A stretch of DNA of 64,000 bases from Thermus brockianus. Its GTDB lineage: Bacteria > Deinococcota > Deinococci > Deinococcales > Thermaceae. The stretch lies in NCBI RefSeq assembly GCF_001880325.1, contig NZ_CP016312.1, positions 1,488,001-1,552,000 on the forward strand, given 5' to 3'. The position numbers and the translations under genes are program-made. The notes below the pieces were generated by a model that did no database searches, had not been told where the DNA came from, and saw only the letters and a program-made list of their open reading frames with translations. Below, one piece after another: positions 53,946 to 63,434 of the stretch (position 1 is the stretch's first letter; every line of letters begins with the position of its first letter).

Positions 53946-54421
53946 ATGCGGGCACTTCTCCTCCTCCTCCCCTTCTTGGCGGCCTGTTCCCTGACCGTGG
54001 AGCTGGTCTACCCGGGGCACCGGATCTCGGACCTTAGGACGCAGTCCAGCTACTGCACTCATACCCATACCCGGCTGGACTATGCCTTCTTCCTAGAAGG
54101 CCGGCTGGATTGGCTGGAGTTCTACTGGCTTCCCGAGGGGGTCCACCCCGAAGACGCCCGGCCCGAGGAGCGGGCGGCCCTTAGGGGTCCCGTCTATGGG
54201 GGGCCGTTCGGGGCTTCGTGGAGGTGACGCCCCAGGGCGCCATCCGGGCGGTTTCCGCCACCTCGCCCCAAGGGGGGATGGTGCCCCAGGGGATTAGCGT
54301 GGAGCCTAGCCAGCCCCGCCGGCTTTGGGTGCGCGGCTTCACCGGGGGGCTTGCGGGGCCCTTTGTGCGAGGAAACCCCGTCTATCCGGACGCTTCCGCC
54401 CTCTGCGACCCAGCCTGGTAG
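53946..54421 (+). pseudogene. Small lipoprotein of unknown function, one apparent frameshift
   Basis: MRALLLLLPFLAACS is a lipoprotein signal (lipobox LAAC). The mature part (LVYPGHRISDLRTQSSYCTHTHTRLDYAFFLEGRLDWLEFYWLPEGV) has no family I know. The frame is lost between the G-runs 54198-54213; one extra G joins it to FVEVTPQGAIRAVSATSPQ...SALCDPAW, ending at 54421. Restored length ~158. It is divergent from the EVE gene and 9 bp upstream of the GlcD-like gene. Confidence 0.6.
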
Positions 54422-54430
54422 CCTTAGGGC

Positions 54431-55780
54431 ATGGGGGTTTGGGAGGCGGCCAAGGAGGAGCTTAGGCGGCTATTGGGCTTTAGGGCGCTCCTTTCCCGGC
54501 CGGAAAAGGAGGTCTACCGCTACGACGCCATTTGGGTGGGGGAAGAGCCTTTCGCGGTGGCCCTCCCCAGGACCCGGGAGGAGGTGCAGGCCCTGGTGCG
54601 CCTCGCCCGCAGGTATGGGCTACCCCTCGTGCCCCGGGGGGCGGGAAGCGGGCTCTCCGGGGGCTCGGTGCCCCTGGGGGAGGCCATCGTGGTGGCCTTC
54701 ACCCGCATGGACCGCCTGGCCCTGGACCCCGCGACCCGCACCGCCTGGGCCGAGCCCGGGGTGACCACGGCCCGGCTTTCCGAGGCGGCGAGGCCTTTTG
54801 GGCTCTTTTACCCCCCCGACCCCGCCTCCTACCGCACCAGCACCCTGGGGGGCAACCTGGGGGAGAACGCTGGGGGGCCCCTTTGCTTCAAGTATGGGGT
54901 CACGGGGGATTACCTTTTGGCCCTGGAGTTCGTGGACGCCTTTGGGGAGGCCCACCTCCTGGAAAGGAAGGCCTATGACCTCCCTGGCCTCCTGGTGGGG
55001 GCCGAGGGCACCTTGGGCCTCATCACCGGGGCCCGGGTGCGGCTTGTGCCCATTCCCCAGCACCGGGCCACCCTCATGGCGGCTTTCCCCGAGGTGGAGG
55101 CCTTGGCGGAGGCGGTTTCCCGGGCCGTTGCCCTGGGGGCGGTGCCGGCGAGGCTGGAGTTTTTGGACCCGGCTTGCGTGGACGCCGTGGAGGACTACCT
55201 GGCCATGGGCCTGCCCCGGGGGCACGCCTTGCTTTTGGTGGAGACGGACGGGGACGACGCCGAGCTCGTTCAGGAGGAGCTTTCTCTTTTGGAGGAAACC
55301 GCTAAGGCCCATGGGGCGAAGGTCCGGCGGGCCCAGGACGAGAAGGAGGCCGAGGCCCTGTGGCGGGCGAGGCGGGCGGTAAGCCCGGCCTTGGGAAGGA
55401 TCCGGCCTAAGCGGGTGAACGAGGACATCGCCGTGCCCCGCTCCACCTTGCCCGAGGTGGTGCGGGAGATCCGGGCTTTGGGGGAGGCCTATGGCCTCAT
55501 CGTGGTGCAGTTCGGCCACATCGGGGACGGCAACCTCCACCCCAACATCCTCTTTGACCCCAGGCGGGAGAGCGAGGAGAAGGTCTGGGAGCTCGCCCAC
55601 GCCATCGCCCGGGTGGCCTTAAGGCATGGGGGGGTTCTTTCCGGCGAGCACGGGATTGGCCTCATGAAGCGGAAGTTCATGGCGGAAGCGGTGGACGGGG
55701 AGACCCTCGAGGCCTTCCGCCAGGCCAAGGCGGCCCTGGACCCCGAGGGGCTTTTGAACCCGGGCAAGCTTCTGCCATGA
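54431..55780 (+). CDS. FAD-linked 2-hydroxyacid oxidase, GlcD-like
   Basis: 449 residues. The FAD-binding PCMH domain is shown by [40 protein letters not shown] and [20 protein letters not shown]; the C-terminal cap has [19 protein letters not shown] and [18 protein letters not shown]. It oxidises glycolate or D-lactate with electrons passed to a quinone or partner. GlcE/GlcF subunits are not adjacent, so a single-subunit D-lactate-type dehydrogenase is possible. Confidence 0.88.
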   Translation: MGVWEAAKEELRRLLGFRALLSRPEKEVYRYDAIWVGEEPFAVALPRTREEVQALVRLARRYGLPLVPRGAGSGLSGGSVPLGEAIVVAFTRMDRLALDPATRTAWAEPGVTTARLSEAARPFGLFYPPDPASYRTSTLGGNLGENAGGPLCFKYGVTGDYLLALEFVDAFGEAHLLERKAYDLPGLLVGAEGTLGLITGARVRLVPIPQHRATLMAAFPEVEALAEAVSRAVALGAVPARLEFLDPACVDAVEDYLAMGLPRGHALLLVETDGDDAELVQEELSLLEETAKAHGAKVRRAQDEKEAEALWRARRAVSPALGRIRPKRVNEDIAVPRSTLPEVVREIRALGEAYGLIVVQFGHIGDGNLHPNILFDPRRESEEKVWELAHAIARVALRHGGVLSGEHGIGLMKRKFMAEAVDGETLEAFRQAKAALDPEGLLNPGKLLP

Positions 55781-55826
55781 GGTTTTTTGCACGCGCTTTT
55801 CACACGCTCTGGACAAAAGTGAATAC

Positions 55827-56780
55827 ATGGACCGCCTGGGCCGCCTCCTCTACGTTGCCGCCTGGCTTGGCCTTCCCTTGGGGATTGGCCTCCAGCTTTA
55901 CCTTTACCCGCCCAAGGCCCTAGGCTTCTGGTGGGCCTATGGCGCCTTCGCCCTCTTTTTCCTCTTCGCCCTAAGCCGAGGGCCCAAAGGGGCCCCCAGG
56001 TTCCTGGTCCACGGGCTTGGGGCCTACCTCCTCTTTGAGCTTGGGCGGGCCCAAGGGCACGGGTGGGCGTTGGGGTACTGGGCCCCCGCCCTCTACCTCC
56101 TGGCCGCCTTCGCCTACCCCGTGCCCTGGGCCCTGGCGGCCTCGGGCTTTTGGGGAGGGCTTCTCCTCCTTGCGCCCCTCCTTTGGGGATGGGAACGCCC
56201 TTACTACGCCCACTTTGCCCTGAGCCAGCCCGTCCTCCTGGCCCTTACCCTCCTTCTTGCCCGCTTTCGGGAGCTCTACGGCCGGGCGCGTTTCTGGCGG
56301 GAGCAGGCCCTCACCTGCCCCCTCACGGGGCTTCCCAACCGCCGGGCCTTGGAGATGGCCCTGGAGCGGGAGATGGCCCGGGTGGAGCGGGGGGCTAAGC
56401 CCTTTAGCCTCGTCCTCTTGGACCTGGACGACTTCAAGCGGGTGAACGACGAGAAGGGCCACCCCGAGGGGGACCGGCTCCTTAAGGAGGTGGCCCGTTA
56501 CCTGGTGGCCCACGTGCGCCGGGGCGACCTGGTGGGGCGTTTTGGGGGAGAGGAGTTCGCCATCCTCCTGCCGGAGACAGACCCCCTCCAGGCCACCCGC
56601 CTGGCGGAGCGGCTTCGGGAGGGCCTCAGGGCCTTGGGCACCACGGCCAGCTTCGGCGTGGCCACCTACCGGGGGGACCTAGGGGAGCTCTACCGAAGGG
56701 CGGACGAGGCCCTTTACCGGGCCAAGCGGACAGGGAAGGACCGGGTGGTCCGGTACACGGAGGATCAGGGAAGCCGGTAG
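55827..56780 (+). CDS. Membrane-bound diguanylate cyclase
   Basis: 317 residues. Five to six N-terminal membrane spans (residues ~8-145) precede a GGDEF domain: [24 protein letters not shown] and the active-site [21 protein letters not shown] is a catalytically competent variant. No inhibitory RxxD site is seen upstream of it. It makes c-di-GMP, which in Thermus may control pili or biofilm. The 3' end overlaps convergent tyrA by 16 bp. Confidence 0.9.
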   Translation: MDRLGRLLYVAAWLGLPLGIGLQLYLYPPKALGFWWAYGAFALFFLFALSRGPKGAPRFLVHGLGAYLLFELGRAQGHGWALGYWAPALYLLAAFAYPVPWALAASGFWGGLLLLAPLLWGWERPYYAHFALSQPVLLALTLLLARFRELYGRARFWREQALTCPLTGLPNRRALEMALEREMARVERGAKPFSLVLLDLDDFKRVNDEKGHPEGDRLLKEVARYLVAHVRRGDLVGRFGGEEFAILLPETDPLQATRLAERLREGLRALGTTASFGVATYRGDLGELYRRADEALYRAKRTGKDRVVRYTEDQGSR

Positions 56781-57844
56781 CCCGCCTGGGTTAGGACCCG
56801 CCTGGCCTCCTCCCGCTCCTCCCGGGTGGCGAAGGAGAGGCGCAAGGCCCCCGCCGCCTCCCGGATGGTGAGGACCTCTATGTCCTTGATGTTCACCCCC
56901 GCCTCTCCCAAGGCGGTGGCGATGCGGGCGATCTCCCCGGGGCGGTCCGGCACCTGGACCACCAGGTCGTACATCTCGGGGAGGAGGCTTCGCCGCACGA
57001 TGGGGAGGCTATCCCGGGTGCGCTTGGCCTCTTCCGCTACCCCTAGAAGGGCCTCAGGTTCGTCTAGAAGGCCTTCCAGTTCCCAAAGCACCGCCCTTAG
57101 CTCCTCTATGGCCTCCTTCAAGGCCTCCTTGTTCTCCACCACCATGTCCCGGCTCATCCTGGGGCTTCCCGAGGCCACCCGGGTGAGGTCGCGGAAACCC
57201 CCGGCGGCCAGGAACATGAGGAGCTCCTTGTGGGGGCTTTGCGCCACCATGCGGTTTAAGGCCACGGCCAGGAGGTAGGGAAGGTGGGAGATGCGGGCCA
57301 CCAGCTGGTCGTGGAGGAGGGGAGGTATTTCCAAGGGGTAAGCCCCTAGGGCCTCCACCAGGTGCCGGATGCCCTCCCGGGCCTTGGGGCTCGTGTGGGC
57401 CGTGGGGGTGAGGACCCAGACGGCGTTTTGCAAAAGCCCGGCGTGGGCGTTTTCTACCCCGGCCCGCTCGCTGCCCGCCATGGGGTGGCCGCCCAGGTAG
57501 TGGGGAAGAAACCCCTCCAGCTGGGCCACCACCTTGCCCTTCACGCTCCCCACGTCCGTCCAGAGGCTTTCGGGATGGGCCAAGGGGCCTAGGGCCTCGG
57601 CGAGGGTGGGCAGGGCCCCCACGGGGGCGGCGAGGATGCCCAGGGAAAGCTCCCCTACCCAAGGCCCCAGCTCCGCATGCACCCGGTCCGCCACCCCCAG
57701 GAAGAGGGCCTTTTCCAGGGCCAGGGGGTCTTGGTCGTAGGCGTGCACCTCCTGGGCGAGGAAGCGCTCCTTAAGCCCTAAGGCCACACTTCCCCCCAGG
57801 AGGCCCACGCCGAAGATGCCCACCTTGCCGAAGAGGGGGTTCAT
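56765..57844 (-). CDS. tyrA: Prephenate dehydrogenase
   Basis: 359 residues from the ATG at 57844, which overlaps the aroF stop (ATGA). VGIFGVGLLGGSVALGLKER binds NAD; GGHPMAGSERAGVENAHAGLL is the family motif; a C-terminal ACT domain (VVQVPDRPGEIARIATALGEAGVNIKDIEVL) probably senses tyrosine. It makes 4-hydroxyphenylpyruvate for tyrosine. As second gene of aroF-tyrA it falls under the upstream attenuator. Confidence 0.92.
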   Translation of the reverse strand: MNPLFGKVGIFGVGLLGGSVALGLKERFLAQEVHAYDQDPLALEKALFLGVADRVHAELGPWVGELSLGILAAPVGALPTLAEALGPLAHPESLWTDVGSVKGKVVAQLEGFLPHYLGGHPMAGSERAGVENAHAGLLQNAVWVLTPTAHTSPKAREGIRHLVEALGAYPLEIPPLLHDQLVARISHLPYLLAVALNRMVAQSPHKELLMFLAAGGFRDLTRVASGSPRMSRDMVVENKEALKEAIEELRAVLWELEGLLDEPEALLGVAEEAKRTRDSLPIVRRSLLPEMYDLVVQVPDRPGEIARIATALGEAGVNIKDIEVLTIREAAGALRLSFATREEREEARRVLTQAGYRLP

Positions 57845-58875
57845 GCCGGGGTGGGGGCGGAAAGGGTCTTGTCCAGGGCCGCCACCAGGCGGCGCACCTT
57901 GGCCATGAGCTCGGCGAACTCGTGCTCGTGAAGCTGCTGGGCCGCGTCGGAAAGGGCCTTTTCCGGCTCGGGGTGGGTCTCCACGATGAGGCCGTCCGCC
58001 CCGGCGGCGAGGCCCGCCAGGGCCAGGGGGATGACCCATCCCCGCTTGCCCGCCGGGTGGGAGGGGTCCACCCAGACGGGGAGGTGGGTCCAGCTCTTGA
58101 GGACGGGCACGGCAGAGACGTCCAGGGTGAAGCGGGTGGCCTTCTCAAAGGTGCGGATGCCCCGCTCCACCAAGATGACCTGCATGTTCCCCCGGGAGAG
58201 AATGTACTCCGCGCTCATCAAGAACTCCTCCAGGGTCATGCTCATGCCCCGCTTGAGGAGGACGGGCTTCCTCGCCTCCCCCACCGCCTGGAGGAGGGGG
58301 AAGTTCTGGGCGTTGCGGGCCCCGATCTGGAAGGCGTCGGCATACTCCGCCACGAGTTCCACCTGCTCCGGGGAAAGGACCTCCGTGACCACGGGGAGGC
58401 CCGTTTCCTTGCGGGCCTCGGCCAGGATCTTCAGCCCTTCCACCCCAAGGCCCTGGAAGGCGTAGGGGCTCGTGCGGGGCTTGAAGGCCCCACCCCGGAG
58501 CATTCCTGCCCCGTGGGCCTTCACGTAGCGGGCCGCCCTCAGGGTCTGTTCCCGGGACTCCACCCCGCAGGGGCCCGCCGCCACCAGGACGTGCCCGCCC
58601 CCCGTTTTCCCCGTGGGGAACTCCAGGACGGTGGGGAAGGGCTGGACCTCGAGGCTCGCCAGCTTCCAAGGCTTGGAGATGGGGATGACCTCCGCCACGC
58701 CAGGGAGCGCTCGGAAATGCTCCATAAGCTCCGGCGTCGGGCCCCGCCCGATGGCCCCCACCAGGGTGGTCTCCACCCCGCGGGAGACGTGGGGCCGGTA
58801 GCCCACCTTTTCAATCTCCCGCACCACCTCTGCCAGCTCCGCTTCCGTGTGTCCCCGCTTCATCACGATGAGCAT
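57841..58875 (-). CDS. aroF: 3-deoxy-7-phosphoheptulonate (DAHP) synthase, type I-beta
   Basis: 344 residues. An N-terminal ferredoxin-like regulatory domain (LIVMKRGHTEAELAEVVREIEKVGY) precedes the barrel: VLVAAGPCGVESREQTLRAA, GGAFKPRTSPYAFQGLG, IGARNAQNFPLLQAVG, KRGMSMTLEEFLMSAEYILSRGN. It is the first step of the shikimate pathway. GAGGGGAG lies just before the ATG. The leader upstream encodes an aromatic-rich peptide and an attenuator. Confidence 0.95.
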   Translation of the reverse strand: MLIVMKRGHTEAELAEVVREIEKVGYRPHVSRGVETTLVGAIGRGPTPELMEHFRALPGVAEVIPISKPWKLASLEVQPFPTVLEFPTGKTGGGHVLVAAGPCGVESREQTLRAARYVKAHGAGMLRGGAFKPRTSPYAFQGLGVEGLKILAEARKETGLPVVTEVLSPEQVELVAEYADAFQIGARNAQNFPLLQAVGEARKPVLLKRGMSMTLEEFLMSAEYILSRGNMQVILVERGIRTFEKATRFTLDVSAVPVLKSWTHLPVWVDPSHPAGKRGWVIPLALAGLAAGADGLIVETHPEPEKALSDAAQQLHEHEFAELMAKVRRLVAALDKTLSAPTPA

Positions 58876-58886
58876 GCTCCCCTCCC

Positions 58887-58919
58887 AAAAACCTTGGGCG
58901 CCCCCTTTTGGGGGCGCCC
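58887..58919 (-). terminator. Attenuator (terminator hairpin) in the aroF leader
   Basis: Minus strand GGGCGCCCCC-AAAA-GGGGGCGCCC (58919 to 58896), a perfect 10-bp stem, then AAGG and TTTTT (58887-58891), ending 12 bp before the aroF ATG. A second GGGGGCGCCC at 58949-58958, inside the leader peptide gene, can pair equally well with the first arm, giving a competing antiterminator. Confidence 0.85.
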
Positions 58920-58934
58920 GGTTGCGGTGAAAAC

Positions 58935-59000
58935 CTATGCGGACCGCAGGGCGCCCCCGGCGGGATAATAAAAGCCGAAGTAGCGCCCTAGCCTCCGCAT
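58935..59000 (-). CDS. Aromatic amino acid leader peptide of aroF-tyrA
   Basis: 21 codons, ATG at 59000 to TAG at 58935. Codons 7-12 read YFGFYY (Tyr, Phe, Gly, Phe, Tyr, Tyr; positions 58982-58965), so five of six are Phe or Tyr. Stalling here would leave the downstream GGGGGCGCCC (58949-58958) free to form the antiterminator; a ribosome reaching the stop codon would cover it and let the terminator form. A consensus promoter starts the transcript about 3-5 nt before the ATG. Too short for gene callers. Confidence 0.85.
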   Translation of the reverse strand: MRRLGRYFGFYYPAGGALRSA

Positions 59001-59010
59001 ATTGCCCCCA

Positions 59011-59040
59011 AGTTTAGGGGGCATCCCCTCGGCCTGTCAA
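59011..59040 (-). promoter_or_regulatory. Promoter of the aroF leader
   Basis: Perfect -35 TTGACA (rc of 59035-59040), 18-bp spacer, -10 TAAACT (rc of 59011-59016), 10 nt before the leader-peptide ATG. It is embedded in the last codons of the upstream VOC gene on the same strand. Confidence 0.8.
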
Positions 59041-59781
59041 GCGCACCCGCGCCCCCACGGGGTCCAAGAGGGTTTCCTCCCGCCCAAAGGGGTCCAGGAG
59101 GGTGTAGGCGAGAAGCCCCGTGGCCCCTTCCGGGGCTTGGCGCTTTCCCGCCCAGGTGTTCGTCCCCAGGTGGTGGTGGTACCCATCCCAGGCGAAGAAG
59201 AGGGCCCCGGGGTAGGTGCGTAGGGTGACCGCCATGCCCAGTTTCCCGGCGAAGAAGGCCTCCGCCGCCTCGAGGCTTCCCACGTGCAGGTGGAGGTGGC
59301 CGAGGAGGGTTTCCGGGGGTAAGGAGGTGGCCTTGGGGTTTTCCGCAAGGAGCCTTTCCAGGTTCAGGGGGAGGGTGAACATGAGGGGCCCCTTGGGCCA
59401 TTCCCCTTGGGGGCGGTCCCGGTAGAGTTCCAGGCCGTTCCCCTCGGGGTCGCGGAAGTAGAGGGCCTCGGAAACCCCGTGGTCCGCCGCCCCTTCCCAG
59501 TGGGCCCCCGCCTCGAGGAGCCTCCGGAAGACCCCGGCCAGGGCCTTGCGGTCGGGGAGAAGGAGGGCGAAGTGGTAGAGCCCCACCGAGGGGTAGGGCC
59601 TTAAGGGGGCCCCAGGGTCGTGGAGAAGCTCCAGGTAAAACCCCCTTCCATTGGGGAAAAGGCGGTAATGGGGCGGGTCCGCCTCCACCTCTAGCCCCAA
59701 AAGGTCCCGGTAAAACCCCAAGGCGGCCCCTAGGTCCCGCACCCTTAGGGCCAAGGAAAGGAGCCGCCTGGGAAAGGGCAT
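59014..59781 (-). CDS. VOC (glyoxalase/extradiol dioxygenase) family protein
   Basis: 255 residues, two VOC modules. LSLALRVRDLGAALGFYRDLLGLEVE and LYFRDPEGNGLELYRD in the first, LLGHLHLHVGSLEAAEAFFAGKLGM and WDGYHHHLGTNTW in the second. The metal-binding His/Glu positions look intact (GLYHFALLLP, HLHLHVG, GLELY). This is the CatE/YfiE-like two-domain type; substrate unknown. Its start coincides with the stop of the upstream yceI-like gene, so it belongs to that operon. Confidence 0.82.
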   Translation of the reverse strand: MPFPRRLLSLALRVRDLGAALGFYRDLLGLEVEADPPHYRLFPNGRGFYLELLHDPGAPLRPYPSVGLYHFALLLPDRKALAGVFRRLLEAGAHWEGAADHGVSEALYFRDPEGNGLELYRDRPQGEWPKGPLMFTLPLNLERLLAENPKATSLPPETLLGHLHLHVGSLEAAEAFFAGKLGMAVTLRTYPGALFFAWDGYHHHLGTNTWAGKRQAPEGATGLLAYTLLDPFGREETLLDPVGARVRLTGRGDAP

Positions 59782-60317
59782 TACTGGGCCACCGCTTCTT
59801 TCGCCTTCACCGCCTCCGTGTCCACGCTAAAGCGCACCTCTTCCCCCACCAGCACCCCGCCCATCTCCAGGGGCACGTTCCAGGTAAGGCCGAAGTCCTT
59901 GCGGTTCAGCTTCCCCTCAAAGTGGGCGGCGATGCGCTCGTTGCCCCAGGGGTCCTTGGCGGGGCCATGGGTCTCCACCTCAAAGGCCAGGGGCCGGGTC
60001 ACGCCCCGGAGGGTTACCTCCCCCTCCACCCGGTAACGCCCTTCTCCCAAGGGGGTGATGCGCTCGCTTTTGAAGACGATTTCGGGGTGGTTTTCCACGT
60101 CCAGGAAGTCCGGGGAGCGCAGGTGGTTGTCCCGGTCCGCCACCCCGGTGTGGATGCTCTTGGCGTCCAGGCGGGCCTCCACCCGGAGGGGCTTGCCGCT
60201 TTCGTCCGTCTCCACGTACCCTTCCTTGAGGTTAAGGGTGCCCTTGACCGTGGCGATCATCATATGCCGCACGGCGAACTCCACGCTGGTGTGGGTGGGG
60301 TCTAGGTTCCAACGCAT
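59781..60317 (-). CDS. YceI family polyisoprenoid-binding protein
   Basis: 178 residues from the ATG at 60317, chosen because AAGGAGG sits 6 bases upstream; this equals the T. thermophilus protein whose structure shows a lipocalin-like barrel holding a polyisoprenoid. WNLDPTHTSVEFAVRHMMIATVKGTL and SPDFLDVENHPEIVFKSERI are YceI hallmarks. There is no signal peptide, so it is cytoplasmic, unlike many homologues. It has a strong, possibly operator-controlled promoter and heads a unit with the VOC gene. Confidence 0.9.
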   Translation of the reverse strand: MRWNLDPTHTSVEFAVRHMMIATVKGTLNLKEGYVETDESGKPLRVEARLDAKSIHTGVADRDNHLRSPDFLDVENHPEIVFKSERITPLGEGRYRVEGEVTLRGVTRPLAFEVETHGPAKDPWGNERIAAHFEGKLNRKDFGLTWNVPLEMGGVLVGEEVRFSVDTEAVKAKEAVAQ

Positions 60318-60349
60318 ACACACCTCCTTTGGGCCCTGGGCCCAAGGGG

Positions 60350-60385
60350 ATAATACCCAAAGCGCTATAAAAAGTCAAGCGCTAT
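60350..60385 (-). promoter_or_regulatory. yceI-like gene promoter flanked by ATAGCGCTT direct repeats
   Basis: Minus strand: -35 TTGACT (60373-60378), 17-bp spacer, -10 TATTAT (60350-60355). ATAGCGCTT occurs twice, at 60377-60385 and 60360-60368, 17 bp apart, one overlapping the -35 and one in the spacer. This looks like a two-site operator. It overlaps the last codon of mqnA. Confidence 0.65.
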
Positions 60386-61193
60386 TCGGGATAATACAAC
60401 GGCCGGAAGGGAAGCCCCAAGGCCTCGGCGAAGGCCTTTAGGCCCAGACGGTCCGGCTCCTCCAGGTGGTAACGAAAGTTCCAGAGGTAGTGCTGGAGGA
60501 GGAGGGGGTTTACGCCAAGCCGCTTTCCCTCCGCCTCCGCCACCTCCTTAAGCCGGCCCAGCCCCTCCCGCCGCGCCCGCCTGAGGGCCTGCACCAGGGC
60601 TTTGGGGGGAGGGTTTTCCCTGCGGTAGGCCCAGACGGCGAAGACGAAGGGGAGGCGGGTCCTTTGGAACCAAAGGGCCGAGAGGTCCACCACCTCCACC
60701 TCCCCAAAGCGGGTGGGGAGGGCGTGGGGGGTTTCGGGGAGCTCCTTTAGGAGGCCGGCGTAGGCCTTAATCGCCCGGTCCCCGATGAGGAGGACGCCGT
60801 CGTGGTCTTCCAGGAGCTCTAAGCCCCCACCCGCTTGGGCGTAGGCGGGGTTTAGCCCCTTTTCCCGGAGGAGGAGCTTGAGGAGCTCTATGCTGGTGGC
60901 GCTTTCCGTGGTGAGGGCGACCCGCCTCAGGGCCCTTAGGGGCACCTTGTGGAAGAGGTTCACGGAGTAAACCCGTCCCAGCACGGCCACGGAGAAGTCG
61001 GGAAGGAGGCCCAGGGCGTCTTGGTGCTTCAGGTAGAAGTAGCTGGAAACCAAGGAAAGCCCCACCTCCCCCGAGAGCACCATGCGGTTGAGCTCCGCCG
61101 GCACCCCGTGGCGGAGGGCAAACCCGTTCGCTTCTAGGAAGTGGTAGAGGGGGGCGGTGTTGGCGTAAAGGGGCACCCCCAGGACGTAGGCCA

Positions 61194-61194
<1 letters not shown>
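60382..61194 (-). CDS. mqnA: Chorismate dehydratase (futalosine pathway)
   Basis: 270 residues. VLGVPLYANTAPLYHFLE, VPAELNRMVLSGEVGLSLVSSYFYLKH, and LTTESATSIELLKLLL are MqnA motifs; EDHDGVLLIGDRAIKA follows. It removes water from chorismate to give 3-enolpyruvyl-benzoate, first step of the futalosine route to menaquinone. Its start overlaps the mqnE stop (TGATG). Menaquinone is the quinone of Thermus and would be the donor for PsrC. Confidence 0.92.
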
Positions 61195-62312
<1,118 letters not shown>

Positions 62313-62322
62313 GGGGGGCAGT

Positions 62323-62988
62323 CTACTCCCCCTGAAGGCGCCTGACCAGGGCCTCCACCTCTTTTCGCCGGCCGCCCACGCTCCTTTCGGGGAGGAGGTT
62401 CCGGAGGTAGCGGTCGGTGAGGAGGAGGTCCACGTAGGGGTAGACCGTGGCCGCCATCACCGCGTCCAGCAGGTCGGAGGGGCGGGGCTTGCGGTGGGGG
62501 TCCGTGCTCATGCGGGCGAGGAGTTCGGCGAGGAGGCGGACGAAGGGCACCTCCTTTAACCCCGTGCGGGAGAGGATCTCCGCCTTGGCGGTGTGGAGGG
62601 CCTCGAGGGGAGGAAGCCCCCTTAGCCTTTCCGGAAGCCCCTGGAAGGGGGAGAGGTCCGCCGGCACCTCCCAGCTTCCCCCCTGCCAGAGGAGGTCTTC
62701 CCGGTAAAGCCCCCGCCCTTGCCGCCAGGCCACCTCCTGCCAAGGGCGCACCCAGTACCCTTGGGAAAGCTCGCCGAAGAGGGCTTGGAGGGCAGGGAGG
62801 AGGTAGCCCGCCTTCTCCTTGGGGCCCCTTTGCGGGTAAAGGGTTTCCAGGACATGGAAGGGGCTTGCCGGGGCCAAAACCCTTCCCCTTAGGGCCTCGT
62901 AGAGCCGGCCAAAGGCCTCGTGGCCCCGTTGGCCCAGGAGGTGCTTGGCCATGCGGCTTGCGTGGTTTTGGTCCAGGTAGACCAGCAC
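62323..62988 (-). CDS. PIN-like domain protein of unknown function
   Basis: 221 residues. The N-terminus LVYLDQNHASRMAKHLLG resembles PIN-like nucleases with an N-terminal Asp, and the C-terminal PSDLLDAVMAATVYPYVDLLLTDRYLRNLL gives the matching acidic residues (D..D..TD). Between them lies a helical region. No antitoxin gene is adjacent, so a toxin-antitoxin role is not supported. It lies 10 bp upstream of mqnE on the same strand. Confidence 0.55.
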   Translation of the reverse strand: MLVYLDQNHASRMAKHLLGQRGHEAFGRLYEALRGRVLAPASPFHVLETLYPQRGPKEKAGYLLPALQALFGELSQGYWVRPWQEVAWRQGRGLYREDLLWQGGSWEVPADLSPFQGLPERLRGLPPLEALHTAKAEILSRTGLKEVPFVRLLAELLARMSTDPHRKPRPSDLLDAVMAATVYPYVDLLLTDRYLRNLLPERSVGGRRKEVEALVRRLQGE

Positions 62989-63431
62989 TACTCCTTGGCC
63001 TTGGCGAGCCAGAGCGCCCCCGCCAAAAGGGCTACGCCCCCGGAGAAGAGGAGGAAGTCCAGGGCGCTTTGCGGCTTGAAGTCCAGCGCCTTCTCAAAGA
63101 ACTTCACCACCAGGATCATGACGATCACCTGGCCCAGCTTGGCCTTTAGGTCCGAGAGGCTTTCCACCGCCAGGATGTTCCCCATGGGAAGCGCCAAGGG
63201 GCGGATGAAAAGCTCAAAAAGGCCTAGGGAAAAGAGGAGGAAGACGGCGGCCAAAAGGGCCAGGTCCACCGCCCCCACCAAGGCGGGGAGGGCCTCTTCT
63301 AGGGGGTGGGAGAGGGCCTTTAGGGCTTCGGTAAAGGCGTTCCAGGCAAAGTAGAAGGCACCCAGGAGAAGCCCCGCCACCGGCAGGAGCATGACCCAGC
63401 GGATAAGGTGGGCCAAGGTTTCCAGGCGCAT
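62988..63431 (-). CDS. YqhA family (UPF0114) membrane protein
   Basis: 147 residues with four membrane spans. ALVGAVDLALLAAVFLLFSLGLFELFI and SLSDLKAKLGQVIVMILVVKFFEKAL are the UPF0114 signature segments. Function unknown; some homologues affect redox or electron-flow behaviour. Its stop overlaps the PIN-like gene start, and the LacI-type regulator precedes it by 3 bp. Confidence 0.85.
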   Translation of the reverse strand: MRLETLAHLIRWVMLLPVAGLLLGAFYFAWNAFTEALKALSHPLEEALPALVGAVDLALLAAVFLLFSLGLFELFIRPLALPMGNILAVESLSDLKAKLGQVIVMILVVKFFEKALDFKPQSALDFLLFSGGVALLAGALWLAKAKE

Positions 63432-63434
63432 GGC

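Noticed and set aside
62323..62988. PIN-like protein as toxin of a toxin-antitoxin pair
   Set aside because: No small antitoxin gene on either side; the neighbours are a YqhA membrane protein and mqnE.
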